DNA of 64,000 nt, taken from positions 23,605,527 through 23,669,526 of the forward strand of contig CAXIPT010000001.1 in the NCBI GenBank assembly GCA_964030475.1. Direction: 5' to 3'. Position 1 is the first letter of the stretch; each line of letters starts with the position of its first letter. Of this stretch, positions 1 to 11,400 are shown in pieces. The notes under the pieces are model-generated. The model saw only the letters and a program-made list of their open reading frames with translations. It ran no database searches and was not told where the DNA came from. A program made the position numbers and the translations under genes. Source of the stretch: Tethya wilhelma. Lineage: Eukaryota; Porifera; Demospongiae; Tethyida; Tethyidae.

Positions 1-26
1 ATAACACACACACACACACACACACG

Positions 27-64
<38 letters not shown>

Positions 65-65
65 G

Positions 66-1482
66 CTCCAACTGAATCAATCCCTACGTCAAACATCATA
101 GTTGAAAGAACTAGCGACAACGAAAGATTAATAATACAGTGGGCACCCTTCAACCCCATCAATTCCACCCCCATTGCCATAGCAACATATGAGATCCAAT
201 ACAGGATGGCTGGTAGCAATGATTCAGAGATGATTGTGGCCATCAGTGGAGACAGTGATCTCTCTACCTTTAGACATGTGGTGGTGATCAATGATGCTGG
301 AAGTTTTGAGGTAAAGAAAGTTTTAAACTGTATTATCTTTACAAAATAATCATGATTGCCTGCTGCCTCCCAACGATTTGAAACGGAGTACATCTGCGTA
401 CTATGTACTTTGAGTACAATGTGATTTAATAAATTAGGCGGCATCAATGTAGTCTAGATAAAAATTCAAAGGGTGTGAGTACATAGCAAAATTATTTACA
501 AGAAAATTGGAGTCTATACTTCCAGAGTTGAACTATAGTTGGGAGACATTGCTATTTGTAAATCTTGTATGGATAAGTAACCATAATTGTTTTTGCATTG
601 TCAAAATTCAGTTTGAAGGGCTTCCACTCAATAATTGCTCACTTCTAGATTTTTTGCTGTAGACAGTACGTCTGATGTTGATTTGTTATGGCTCCACCAC
701 TGGAGATTTGTCTAGCTAGGTAGAGACACACTGTGATTGGTGGTGGTGGGGTAGCACGGTAAACAATTTTGTGTGTGTTTGTTTAATGTAGAGTCCAGCC
801 TAGTGGGAATTAACAATTTGCCATGTCCTTGAACTGGTGAATGAGGCATGTCGGCCTCTAAAGCTACACTGGGGGTGCCTGAATGTTTATATGCATAGTG
901 TGTACATGAGTGCATACATAGCCTATATGAAGCTGTAGGAGTGTCTACTTCTAAAATTTGATATTACTGCAAGTACCTAGACTTCTCTTGCCAATAATGG
1001 GGTTTCATTATGTAATCTTGTATCGAATTGACAATGATGTAGTACATGTACTTGTGGTAATTCACATAGGATAATACTATTTCTTCAAAACAATAATGCT
1101 TAACATTAGGTTGGCATGCATGCAGTTGTGATTTCATTGTAAGAATCACGTCCTCATTTTCAGTATGTTATAATAGCTATTTCTAGTGGTTTTTGTGCTA
1201 GGTATAGATCTACCCCATAATTGTTGATTGTAATATTCTTGCTAGGTTAAGTTTCAGGATGGTTTGCATGATATTGTGTACAAGTTGTTAATCTTACACA
1301 TTATACTACAGTAGTGACACATAACTTCTATTGCTCACAAATGAATTAGGTATTTTTCTTTTTTTTTTTTTCCCCAGGTCCGCTTGAGGGTTAAAGTTCA
1401 AGTACAACGAGATCCCCCTGCCTATGTGAATGGTCCCTGGAGTGACTACGTTGAAGTACAGGGNAAGACTCGAACTCACTGA
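66..1482 (+). CDS. Fibronectin type III domain gene, 3' part (partial)
   Basis: Two exons, 66-310 and 1378-1482, joined by a GT-AG intron (GTAAAG donor, long T tract before CAG). Together they encode one FN3 domain: the early Trp strand (LIIQWAPF), the central Tyr strand (YEIQYRM) and the closing GPWSDYVEV strand. The first exon begins in phase 1 after a CA-repeat intron, as is usual for FN3 exons, so the gene starts upstream of the window. The frame reaches TGA at 1480-1482, but this depends on an ambiguous base at 1464: if that base is T, the local sequence becomes a perfect GTAAGA donor in phase 1 and the gene would continue. FN3 domains are extracellular binding modules of receptors and adhesion proteins; the identity of the whole protein cannot be told. 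Confidence 0.75.
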
Positions 1483-2045
1483 CTGCTGCAAGATCATTTT
1501 TCAAGAGGTTTGTGTGTGTGCTCAATAGATCCATATCTAGCTAAGCTTCTGCTGCTATCAAAGTCTGGAGAAAGGAAGCGGATGACCATGTCACGTTGTG
1601 TCACAAAACCTCCACCCATGCCCACTGGCTGGAGGAAGGACTTGAAACATGTGCTCTTTTCAGTTTACTTGAGACTTGTATAGAGTTCTATTTAAATGAC
1701 TCCAGGCTGTATGAATAGTGTGCCCAAGCTGATTGTATGACATAGTTTGCAGGGGTTTGTATTAGCAGATGTTTGTACATGTACAGGCTCCCACAGTAGG
1801 TTTTCACATCATTATCTGTACTTGAAGCCAAGTTCTACTTTATGTGATTTACATATGTGAGCTTGTGCGATCCGTAGTCCATTAAGAGATTTTTATTCAA
1901 TCTGTTCCAATACATTGATTTGTAGCGTAAAGTAGTGTAAGTTTACTGAACCACACACACACACACACACCCATGGATTACCCCAATATACGTGTACATT
2001 GCATAAAGGAAGCCTCTATTCTTGTTTTTCCTTCCTCACAGGACT
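1483..2045. other. Spacer between FN3 exons and sorting nexin gene
   Basis: No coding signal recognised. It holds presumed 3' UTR of the FN3 gene, a short CA tract near 1951-1970, and a strong splice acceptor (TTCCTCACAG) ending at 2040, which suggests that the sorting nexin has an upstream non-coding exon I could not locate. Confidence 0.4.
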
Positions 2046-3081
2046 ATGATGTCAGAAGAGACAGTACCAAACCCTTCTTCAGAGAAGAACACAGACCTGT
2101 TCTCTGACATTGACTTGAACACATCTTCTGGTCCACCATTTGACCCCCTCACTGCTCCAGCTAGAGAGGAGGAGAAGAGAGAGGAAGAACCAACGTTGGA
2201 GTTCTTTGGGTCTAGTGATCACAGGCCAGGAAGTGGAGGTGGGTCTGAGACTGATAGCAACCCTAGTCCTAAACAAGACAAGCAGAGAGAGAAGGAGGAG
2301 GAGACCATCTCTAATGGTGGCTTCGTGACCCTCTCACCTCCTGTTAGTCCAGGTCAGTCCCTTCCTAGATGAAAACTGGAGTTGCTCAATCAAATGTACA
2401 GCATTATGCCACGGCTTTACATATACCATTGTGTATTCTACAGTACGGCTAGCTCTTGGGTTAGTATTATCTGCTAGAAAACAATCTAAAATACAGGATG
2501 TACAGTATATAGCTCTAACATAATATTATATGCTACTGTATTATAAGCGGATAGCTATAGGAGAACAATGCAGTTTTTGATTTTTCAGTTATGTTTGGCA
2601 CAGTGTTGTTTTCTTACCCTTATGCACAGGCTGGAGTTATAATCAATCAGATAAAGATATGTCTATCACATGTTTGCATGTCTTGTATAAACTTGCATTT
2701 ATTTATTCAAATCTCTATTGTGCATGGGGTCTCCATGCATACCCATTCATGTGTGTATACTACTGTAGTATACTATACAAATATTGTTTATTGTAATGGT
2801 GCGCAGAATGGTTATCATAATGCCCTATTACTAGTGGTGTAGATGAACATGTATGGGCATGTGTGTGCTAGAGTTGTATAAAGGCATTGTACCTTTTAAC
2901 ATCACCATCATTCCCTCTACTGAGTTTGACGTACAGTGCTTTTGTTGGAAGATTCTGTATACACTATAGCCATGCATGCTGGTTCTTGGCTTAACATGGA
3001 TAGACAATGTCACATGCTGGAGATCGCCTTATAATTATGATGTGTATACGTATGAGTACCACGTTGATTTTACATGTATAG

Positions 3082-3135
<54 letters not shown>

Positions 3136-6100
3136 CACAGGTAATCCACCTTCTGACGATGTCGATCCCAGCCTGCTAGAGTCTCTGGATGAAGATGAGA
3201 GTGCCAACATTGAGTACACCGACATCTCTTCACCACAGGGACAAAGCTACTCTCAACAGCAAAAGACAAGGAAGATGCTGGACTTTGAGAGCCCCATTGC
3301 TGGACCAGGGAAGGCTAGAACCTTGGGAGCACTGAAGGAAGAGATCGGTCAGGATGTTGATTTGAAGGTGGACATCACTGAGCGAAAGGAGAAGATGGGG
3401 CCAAAGACAGACCTCTATGTGACGTACAAGATCTGTACTGATGTACGTGAGTTCTGTGTACTTCAGTAAAATATGTTCCACGTATTTTGAGAATTTGCGC
3501 CATTTGCAAAAAAATGTGCGGTACAAACATACTCAGCTATGTGGCATGATGTTACAAGACCCTTTCCTCCTGTAATATCTCTGAGCCTGTGTTCAGACCT
3601 CCTTCAAGATAATTGACTCAGCTGCTTAGCTTCACTTGGACTAGCTCCACCTGATCTCTCTGTGTGGCTAGAGCTTTAAGCTTCCATTGTGTGAGCTGGT
3701 CCATTTTGCTAATGAGTTCAGTTCACATTTGTTTGAGTCCAGGGCAGTTTACTATCCTTTGCACTTATAATGCATTTGCATACCTGCATGTATCTCAGTG
3801 GAAGTGCCATAGAGTGTACTAAATACTAAATGTAGTAGCTGTTGTGGGGGTCTGACTCGATGGATACAAGGTTCTATGTCATGTGGGTGCATCCTAGTTA
3901 GGTTAATTGATTGAGCTCATTTGTTCCTCTCTGATCTCCTTACCCTTGCTAAAGATGGTATACTTGCAGCACTCATGATATCAGGGGATGTCCACGTAGG
4001 TTTATGTGGTACTAGATGTTGCTTATATTATGTATACTGAGGGTGTTTTTAGCTTAAATTAAAGGAGTTAAAATAATGCGATAGAACTCATTATAGCTGT
4101 TATAAAGGAATTGTGGCATGCATGTGTGTGTCAAAAATATTCTGATGACCAGTATGTGTGTGTGTGTGTGTGTTTTCATTACAGCACTGATTCAATCATA
4201 CTCTTTTGTTTTTTTTTCAATCCATAACTATATGATTATAACAGTCTACCCGCCCCTCCCATCTGTTTGAGGAGCCCCACTATGAGGTGTGGAGAAGGTA
4301 CAGGGACTTTGAATGGCTCAGGGAAATAATGGAAAAGAACCATCCCACTCTTATTACACCAGTGAGCTGCAGTGCATGACTAAATGTATGCCCATGTACA
4401 CTGTATGTATAAGTATTGATATACGTGACAATCTTCACTTGGCATTGTCAGTGCCACAGTATCAATCCTTTACAGTACATGTACATATACTGTATATAGT
4501 ACAGGCACACTTTGTTGTATGGGAAGAACATGCTGGTCGTGTATTTGCATCATGTGGGTCACGCCATTATATACCGTATAGCTCCAAATTTTTGTGGTTC
4601 AAATAGTTCGTGAAAAGTCTGTCTTTGCCGTTTTGAGCTAATTTTCGTGAATCACGATCTCTGAAATTATATTGCCGATATACGGTTTTCTAAATTTACG
4701 TGGAGAAAATTTTCGTGATACACGGTCAAATCACGAAATTCACGAAAATATTGTACCGCGAAAATTTGGAGCTATACGGTATAGGCCTTGAGATCTGGTT
4801 CAAAAGTCGACTAGTGTCTATGAATAGTAGTGCATATTGTTATTCTCTAGGTTTCAAACCCAGGTCTTTCAAACTCTGGTCGAATGCTCTTACTACTGAG
4901 CTATTAGAGCTCACAGGCATTGGAGCAGAGCTTGATCTCAAGTTTTTTCCAGTGATTTTCAGGTGTAGAACAATGTGGTGCAGATCATAGTGTCATAGTT
5001 ATTTTTTTTTATTATTCTCAGTTTACAGGCCAACAAATATATTTTCTTTATACCAAATATTGACCGCTACCAAGTCATGGTATAGCAGTACTTATTATAG
5101 CTGCATGACATCATGCACACACCTGTAGCCCCTTCCAGGAAAGCAGATAACACGTTACTTTGATCACAAAAGTGCCGAGTTTTTGGATGAAAGACAGAAA
5201 GCCCTGGACAAGTTTCTTAAGAGACTAACATTTCATCCTTATTTCTCTTTTGATTCAAGTTTGAAGGTCTTCCTAACATTGGGAGAAGAGGTACGTGTGT
5301 GAAGTAAGAAGTATGTGCAGGACTGCTTATGCCCCATCTGTGCATAGATAATATATACTGCATAGTACAATATCTAAGGTGATGTGATTTTGTTTGTTTG
5401 TTAGTTACTTGCACAGTTAAAATTAATGAATCTTAAGCATGGCCGGCTCCTTAGTGGCGTGAAGTTATGATCCCCAAATTATTTGCAGCAAATTTTAGTG
5501 CTATATGTCACAATAGCTATTTTGTACTCTTGGGGGGAGCTGTAGCTCTGTGGTTATGCCTGTTGATCATTTCCAAATGCACATGTAGTGCATGCCATGT
5601 ACTGTACATAGTTTACTGGAAGTATACCAGCCTCATTCCCAGCTCTTCTGATTGAGCTGCATGTGTGTTTGCAAGTGTTGATTTGTTACCTTGATGATCT
5701 TTACCATGAGTTTTCTTAAAAGTATTACAATAATAGCTACATATAATTTACGTAGGAGGTACAACATAAGTGCACCTTTGCTGACTCAGCATCACTGCAA
5801 AGTATTGGGATCATGTGATTGGAATGTAATTAAAGGCACACAACCACAATAGTTTGTAATACGGTTTGATCATGCGTCTAAGTGCTGAATCAGCAAAGGT
5901 GCACTCGTGTTGTACCTCCTCTGGTTAGTATCCGTTTCATATGTACACACCTGAACTCAGTCCATTTTCTGATGTCTTTGTTGCCTATAAAACCTATGCT
6001 AATACAGTGTTACATAGTTTGTTCTCTCTGTATAGGAGTTTGCTGCTCATGTGGCTGGGACAGCTGGTTCTAACAAGCTACTGGGTGCAGTCACATCTTC

Positions 6101-8177
6101 CATGAAACAAGCTACCACTGCCTTCATGCTCAAGAATGCTGACCCATTTTATGCCGGGGAGTCAAAGTACCTATCAGGTTAGTGTGTAGAGTATGTGTGA
6201 GAGAGACTGTGTGATAGCCTCGTACCAGGCCACACCCTCTTTTAGTGTTACACACTAAGAATCGGGAGGGCCTGGTATATAACGGCACGTGAGGTCGAAC
6301 AGTGGTCGAACCGTATCATAGTTGTGACGTAGCCAACTGAAACACGTCACTTCCGTTTTGTGAAAAGAGAAATTTTGGCAAAAAACAAGCCCTTGGAGCT
6401 CATCTCGCTAGCGAGACTACTTGAGAGAAGTTGCTAGCCATTGCCAGTACAGCTCAACGTGGTTTTTCGTCATAATTTTCAACTTTCCAAGTAAGTAATA
6501 GGTAATTTTACCAGCTGCTGATCTAGCTAAGACTGTGTAAGTTTGTCAGACAACTATATCGTTCAGTGTTTAAAATCAGAGCATAGCTACTGTACGCTAT
6601 TTCCGTCTTCATTGCTGTCTTTAACGCCTTGTAAATATCAGAGTTTGGTGGACTGTGCTTTCTGCCATTTTTACCGCTGCTTGCCGGGAGAATCCATGGA
6701 AACGCTAAAATTTTCTATGCGCTTCTGACGTCATTCACGTGCCGTCATATACCAGGCCCTCCCGCTTTTCAACGTGTAACTTGAAGAGCTGGGAGGAGCC
6801 TGGGAACGAGGCTAACTGTGTGACACGTATATATCTATTTAGTTATATGTATACAATGTGTATTCTGCATAGCCCATGAGCTGTACAGCTCAGTGGTTAG
6901 AGTATCCAACCTATATAGGGTTCAAATCCCGGCTAGATCTCTATTGTTTTTCCTATTGAATTTTCGTGTGTAGAACTAACTGAGAGGTTTGGTATCCTGG
7001 AGAGAATAGGCACTCGTATTCATTCAGAGAGAGAGGAGTTGATTAATTCCAAGGAGGACATGTCGTCGGCCATGATCCACTGGGCAGCGCTGGAACCTCA
7101 GTTGGAGCATTTCCTCAGAAAGTTTGGGTCATGTATTGAGAACTGTACTTCTGCACTCAAGGCATTGGTGAGTGTATGGAATAGGAGCACATTTATACCA
7201 TTATATGTGTTGAATCGTAATCTATGGTAGTATTTTTCCCCTTTGGACAGAATTCGGCAAATGCATATTCTGTGCTGTTAATGGCAAAGGAATACCAACT
7301 GTTCTGTGCTTCAGGAGTGGTATGTAAAATTTTGGCGTGGTTTATCATGGCACCTGTGTAAACATGCAGCACTTTGTACAAAATATTTATTTTGCCATGA
7401 TGCTCATTAGTTAACCTGCCTGTAAATACTGTTCCAATCATGTGAAAATCCTTGAGTTTGTGTGTATCTACATACAGTTAGTAACTTATTACTATTATGC
7501 TTTACTTCTCTCCAGTCTGCAATTCGAAGGAGGGATGCTCTTCAATTAGAGAAGGACAAAACAGCTGATGACAGAGATAAAAAGAAGAAAGTGCACGATG
7601 ATGTAAGAGTCAGAGACAATTGCTATAATGCAGTACTTCCATCATACGTACTGTATGCAATATTCTATGCACGTATAAAAATGTGTATTTTTCTGTAGGC
7701 TGCAGCAGCTGGTAAACTTCAAAAACTACCAAAGTTGGCTGACGAATTGCAAAAGGTTTGTGTATGAAGTTCCAGTGGTTCATTCATATCAATTCTGTTG
7801 CATGCATGACTCTTCGGGGATATTTTCTTATTAATGCCCACCCTTCTCTTACACAGTCTAGTGTAACTGCTGACAAAACGTTAGATGATCTGTCTAAAGC
7901 CAATGAGGAGCTGAGGGTGGACTTGGAGAAATGGAGAGAGGCCAAGAATAGGGACGTCACTGAGTTCATGAAGCAATTCTCCAACAATCACATCGATTAC
8001 CATCAAAGGGTATGGATATTGTATGAATTTGTATTGCACATAACGATACAGAGGTGCCCTTTTCATCCTAGATTCATCACTTTAATAAAACCCGGTGCAT
8101 ACTGCATGGTATAACATTTGTGTTAATTGTGCTTTTGTGTAAAGAATTGGTAATTTAAATGTTAGCATTCATCATCA

Positions 8178-8221
<44 letters not shown>

Positions 8222-8641
8222 GTGTGTGTGATGTAACTGATACTGTAACAGCATAATGATACTAATGATACTCTATTGTTTTACCTCCTCCTATAGTGTT
8301 TTGATGAATGGGAGGGCGTACTAAAGCTGTTGAAGATCCCTCAAATTACAGACTTAGAACTGGAGAGTAGCAACTCAGACTCTCTTCTTAGCACCAGTAC
8401 ACCAACCCTAGGACAGGCAAGAACAGAAGAAGACAAAGAAACAGAAGAGACCAGCCCCCCACCGCCGTATAGAGGAAATGGGTTAGAGGAGGAGAGAAAA
8501 GAAGATGAAGAGAATGTCGGTAGGATGCAAGGAGAGAGGAATGACTCAGGACCAGTTGTGGTAGAGGTGAAACAAGCTCCAGGACTATTTGATGATGAAG
8601 ATCAACCTGATGCAGACTTGTTCACTAATCAATCTTCTTAG
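2046..8641 (+). CDS. SNX7/30: Sorting nexin, SNX7/SNX30-like (PX-BAR)
   Basis: Eleven phase-consistent exons: 2046-2352, 3141-3442, 4245-4361, 5129-5290, 6036-6177, 6974-7167, 7251-7319, 7516-7602, 7699-7755, 7857-8009, 8297-8641, giving about 644 residues. Residues 1-180 are acidic, low-complexity. A PX domain follows (about 185-295) with the phosphoinositide-site motif RRYRDFEWL, then HPTLITPPLPGKQ and a DERQKALDKFLKRL helix. Residues about 300-530 form a charged helical BAR-like region and the C-terminus is an acidic tail. The PX segment and the LERIGTRIHSEREE stretch resemble vertebrate SNX7/SNX30 more than SNX1/2; this is recalled, not searched. Such proteins bind PI3P on endosomes and sculpt tubules, acting with SNX4 in recycling and autophagy. 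Both tails are longer than in the vertebrate proteins. The start is the first of two adjacent ATGs; the second is at 2049. Confidence 0.88.
3085..3133. repeat. (CA)n microsatellite, sorting nexin intron 1
   Basis: Near-uninterrupted CA dinucleotides ending only seven bases before the acceptor of exon 2. Length variation here could affect splicing. Confidence 0.95.
4571..4782. mobile_element. Foldback MITE in sorting nexin intron 3
   Basis: About 212 bp whose ends are inverted copies (ATACCGTATAGCTCCAAATT and its complement). It is inserted into an older repeat: the flanking sequence at 4500-4570 and 4783-4830 recurs in inverse orientation around 49,140-49,260 without this insert, giving an empty-site comparison. 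It has no coding capacity. Confidence 0.75.
4848..4917 (-). repeat. tRNA-derived SINE-like segment
   Basis: On the minus strand the sequence contains an A-box-like TAGCTCAGTAGTAAGAGC and a B-box-like GGGTTTGAAACC at tRNA spacing. The acceptor stem does not pair well. A related copy lies at 49,018-49,090 and a different one at 6,883-6,945, so this reads as a SINE head or tRNA relic rather than a working tRNA. Confidence 0.6.
5754..5920. mobile_element. Foldback MITE, AGGAGGTAC family, divergent copy
   Basis: Ends are inverted (AGGAGGTACAAC and GTTGTACCTCCT), with internal arms around TTTGCTGACTCAGCA and GCTGAATCAGCAAAGG. It is related at its ends to the 144-bp copies at 17,162 and 45,311. It lies in sorting nexin intron 4. 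Confidence 0.75.
6215..6814. mobile_element. 600-bp foldback element with 9-bp target duplication
   Basis: The ends TAGCCTCG and CGAGGCTA are inverted copies and are flanked on both sides by the same nine bases, ACTGTGTGA (6206-6214 and 6815-6823). Nine-bp duplications are typical of Mutator-like transposons. No transposase is encoded, so it is a non-autonomous element. Relatives lie at 50,742-50,818 and 53,030-53,681. It sits inside sorting nexin intron 5. Confidence 0.85.
6883..6945 (+). repeat. tRNA-like SINE head
   Basis: Contains an A-box-like CAGCTCAGTGGTTAGAGT and a B-box GGGTTCAAATCCC. The pairing needed for a full cloverleaf is weak, so a tRNA-derived SINE or relic is more likely than a gene. 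Confidence 0.55.
8180..8219. repeat. (TC)n microsatellite
   Basis: Uninterrupted TC repeats in the last intron of the sorting nexin gene. Confidence 0.95.
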
Positions 8642-8736
8642 CTGGTTTGTATGTTTATTTTTGTGTGTGATTGCGAATAATTATTGTATTTGTAATGATA
8701 CTGTGTGGAGTGCATGCAGTGTTTTTATTGTTTGTA

Positions 8737-8742
8737 AATAAA
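8737..8742 (+). terminator. Polyadenylation signal of sorting nexin
   Basis: A canonical AATAAA about 96 bases after the TAG stop. Confidence 0.7.
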
Positions 8743-8933
8743 TGATACTTGGCCTTGGGATGAAGATGGATTGTTGTTTATTGTACTCCTAGGCTTGAGG
8801 ACCTAGAATCTAGGACGAAGTTACAAAAGCATGACGTGCCCAGCGCAGCTCGAGCTCGAGCGCTCTATATATTACCTTACGTCATCACCACTATAGCGTC
8901 GCGTGTCAAGATCTGCGCATGCGTACAAATCGG

Positions 8934-8940
8934 TATATAA
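8934..8940 (+). promoter_or_regulatory. TATA box of the CBM21 gene
   Basis: TATATAA about 36 bases before the first ATG of the open frame and 141 bases before the better-context ATG. An initiator-like TCAGTTC lies near 8957. This places transcription start near 8960-8965. Confidence 0.55.
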
Positions 8941-9074
8941 ACCTGTGAAGCTACTATCAGTTCCATTCTATGCTCGATCGTAAAATTGTGCATATTCATT
9001 GGCGATTCAGCTTCAATAATTCTCAAATTCATATTACTCAAGCTTTCACTACTCTGCTGCTCGAAACAGTCAAG

Positions 9075-10148
9075 ATGGTGTCTACTATGAAGACAATCTG
9101 GTCCACCCTGAAGAAGATAAAGAAAATCAAGAACCTCTTTAGGAAGAAACAAGGCAAGGAAGAGTACTCCAGATCCAGTCGAGCCAAGTATGACGAATTA
9201 GTTGAGAATCAGTCCCAACTGGCAATTCTTGATTCGTATCAGCAAGTTGGTTTGCTGAGCCCAAGAAGTGCAGATGATCGAGAGACAGAAAACAATTGTA
9301 CGGCAATAATAAACCCAAGTTTTGAAGAATCTGAAGTTGAACTCATCAATTTCAATGATTCACAGTCAACCACTGAACTTGTTACTGTTGAGGAACATGA
9401 AGTTCGACTCAGCAGTCACAATATTAATGAGCAGTCAACCACTGAACTTCTTATGGTTGACTCAGAACAAGAAATTGAACTCAGCACTCACTATGATGAG
9501 CAGTCAACTGATACTATTGAGGAAGATGATGTTCAACTCATCAATTTCAATGATGAGCAGTCAACTACTAAGCTTGTTACTATTAAGAAGACTGAGACTG
9601 TATGTCATAACATTGTAACAAGTTCACAAATTGAGGATTCAAGTTCAATGATTCCAGTTCTAAGCAAGAGTGATGGAGAAGACTTTAATCAGCTAAGTGG
9701 TGATGAATCGAATCAGAATCTGATATCATCACCTGATTTTTCTTCAAGCTCTTCATCTGGTTACCGCAGTACTAGTGCTACTGACAGTGAAGAAGAATAT
9801 GGCAATATGTATTTTGGAGAAAGGATTCTCCTTTCGTTTGCTGAGTGGGTAAGAGACAACCACCAGCTGTTTGGCTCTGTGAAGGCCAAGAATTTCCCTA
9901 AAGAAAAGGCAGAAGTGTTCATTCGTTGGACCAGTGACAACTTGTTCACTTACACAGACACATTTGCAGTCATAATCCCAAGAGAAAAAAGTATAAAGAA
10001 GTACCGTTGGCACATCTACAACTTTGAGATCCCTCTACCTAATGATGGTGCAGACTATGTTGAATTTGCTGTTGGCTGTCTTATTGATGGAACATTCTAC
10101 TGGGACAATAACAGCAACAAGAACTATATCATTTGTATTCGAGACTGA
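9075..10148 (+). CDS. CBM21-domain protein, glycogen-targeting PP1 subunit-like
   Basis: A single open frame of 357 residues from this ATG. The chosen start has a strong context (CAAG-ATG-G); the frame also runs back to an ATG at 8970 with poor context, adding 35 residues. Residues about 1-27 are rich in Lys (TLKKIKKIKNLFRKK). Residues about 85-170 hold four imperfect copies of a unit around EQSTTEL/INFND. A Ser/Asp region precedes a C-terminal CBM21 domain (about 254-355): opening FAEWVRDN, core VFIRWTSDN, FEIPLPNDG, VEFAVGC, and the terminal FYWDNNSNKNYII. The WDNN-x(3)-NY signature is typical of the PPP1R3 family, which brings protein phosphatase 1 to glycogen. No clear RVxF PP1-docking motif is seen, so the PP1 link is uncertain. 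The domain call is strong; the role is inferred. Confidence 0.8.
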   Translation: MVSTMKTIWSTLKKIKKIKNLFRKKQGKEEYSRSSRAKYDELVENQSQLAILDSYQQVGLLSPRSADDRETENNCTAIINPSFEESEVELINFNDSQSTTELVTVEEHEVRLSSHNINEQSTTELLMVDSEQEIELSTHYDEQSTDTIEEDDVQLINFNDEQSTTKLVTIKKTETVCHNIVTSSQIEDSSSMIPVLSKSDGEDFNQLSGDESNQNLISSPDFSSSSSSGYRSTSATDSEEEYGNMYFGERILLSFAEWVRDNHQLFGSVKAKNFPKEKAEVFIRWTSDNLFTYTDTFAVIIPREKSIKKYRWHIYNFEIPLPNDGADYVEFAVGCLIDGTFYWDNNSNKNYIICIRD

Positions 10149-10381
10149 GATACAAACTGTTGTTTTATGACATTGTATACTGTACATTATAATTATTTTT
10201 TATTACTTTCTGTGTGTATTCACGCGCGCGTTGTGATCACTCCGATACGTATGGCTGGATCCGGGATCCGGGAGGGGCTGATGGGCTTTGCGCACGCGCG
10301 CGATATGCGCATATATTATGCATATCGCAATATCGCGATCGCATAATAATTATGTGCGCGTGCACGTGCTGAGGTCACGCT

Positions 10382-10497
10382 ATGGGCGATCTTTACCTAA
10401 TCCCTGACTCCCTGGACTCTGATAGCCCTATGCGAGGCCCTATGGCAGATGATTGTGTATGTTGATGACAACAGCCAAGCAAAGACAGCTATAGCTG
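10382..10497 (+). other. Putative URAD 5' UTR exon with short upstream ORF
   Basis: An exon-like stretch ends in a CTG|GTGAGT donor at 10,497, and a strong acceptor (poly-T tract then CTCCAG) ends at 10,811, 55 bases before the URAD ATG. This implies a 5' UTR intron of 10,498-10,811. The stretch carries a 27-codon reading frame (ATG 10,382, TGA 10,463-10,465) that could act as an upstream ORF. The true transcript start is not known. Just upstream, 10,220-10,360 is unusually rich in alternating CG/GC. Confidence 0.4.
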
Positions 10498-10866
10498 GTG
10501 AGTAAATTTGTTGATGATGATCAGGATTCTATGTCTAGCTATAATAGCCGGGCTAATGCCTTAAATAACCAGATGTGATCTCTGAAGTAATTTGACCTGC
10601 ACTATGAGTCAAGCCTATACTATAGTTAGCTTGCTCTATCTGGCAGTCGATAGGTACTCTGAATGCCACAACACATGAACAGTCACAGATAAACTAACAA
10701 ACTTGCCCAAGCCAATGTGGTCCAACTTGTTGATCCATGTATAACATGGATCAACATTGCAAACTGCATTTTGATACATTAACTGTATTTTTTTTTCTTC
10801 CTTTACTCCAGGGTATTAAAAATTTAGTTTCAGTGTCAGAATTAAATAATAATAATTGTCTCAAAC

Positions 10867-11400
10867 ATGGAAAAATACACAATAGAGGAAGTTAATATGA
10901 TGGGATTTCAAAAATTCACTAAGGTATTTGGATCTGTGATAGAACACACACCATTAGTAGCTGCTGCTGTGTGGTCTCATCGACCATTTGCTAACGTCCA
11001 GAGTTTACACACTGCGTTCAGTACCTTCATCACCAACTTACAACCTCAGACGGCAAAAATGGGGATCATTAGGTGCCACCCTGATTTGGCTGGCAAGTTG
11101 GCTACTTCTGGAAATCTTACGAGCGAATCGACAAAGGAACAGCAATCAGCTGGTCTCTTGCAGCTGACTGAAGCTGAGAGGGAAGAGCTTACAGTTATGA
11201 ACAAACGTTATACAACAAAGTTTGGGTTTCCATTTGTGATTTGTGCACGAGAGAACAAGAAGCAGGCAATATTTGAAGGAATCAGGGCACGTTTGGAGAG
11301 TAGTGCCGATGATGAAGTTAGGAATGGAATTGGAGAAGTAGGCAAGATAGCATGGTACAGGTTAGCAGATATTGTGGTCGAAGAAAAAGGAAAACTTTGA
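10867..11400 (+). CDS. URAD: OHCU decarboxylase (urate degradation)
   Basis: An uninterrupted frame of 177 residues matching 2-oxo-4-hydroxy-4-carboxy-5-ureidoimidazoline decarboxylase along its length. The family signatures are IIRCHPDLAGKLA (His71), the LTSESTKEQQSAGL block (Glu91), LNKRYTTKFGFPFVIC-like (111-126, here starting MNKRY), the IRARL arginines (139-143) and a closing EVGKIAWYRL. The His and Glu are the catalytic pair in known structures. The enzyme converts OHCU to S-allantoin as the third step after urate oxidase and HIU hydrolase. The C-terminus GKL resembles but does not meet the usual peroxisomal PTS1 consensus. No partner enzyme is in the window. Its 3' end faces that of the Roco gene. 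Confidence 0.93.
   Translation: MEKYTIEEVNMMGFQKFTKVFGSVIEHTPLVAAAVWSHRPFANVQSLHTAFSTFITNLQPQTAKMGIIRCHPDLAGKLATSGNLTSESTKEQQSAGLLQLTEAEREELTVMNKRYTTKFGFPFVICARENKKQAIFEGIRARLESSADDEVRNGIGEVGKIAWYRLADIVVEEKGKL

Noticed and set aside
2079..2328. Overlapping frames in sorting nexin exon 1
   Set aside because: Out-of-frame readings of an acidic low-complexity exon that splices correctly in the chosen frame.
4313..4990. Open frames overlapping sorting nexin intron 3
   Set aside because: They run through the splice donor into intron, MITE and SINE sequence. The exon part is already explained by the PX domain.
4848..6945. Functional tRNA genes
   Set aside because: A- and B-box sequences are present but no full acceptor stem or clean anticodon arm could be drawn, and copies recur with shared flanks, so they read as SINE-like repeats.
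9322..9618. 98-residue plus-strand frame inside the CBM21 gene
   Set aside because: Alternate-frame reading of the repeated region; it lacks the conserved domain and ends within the gene.
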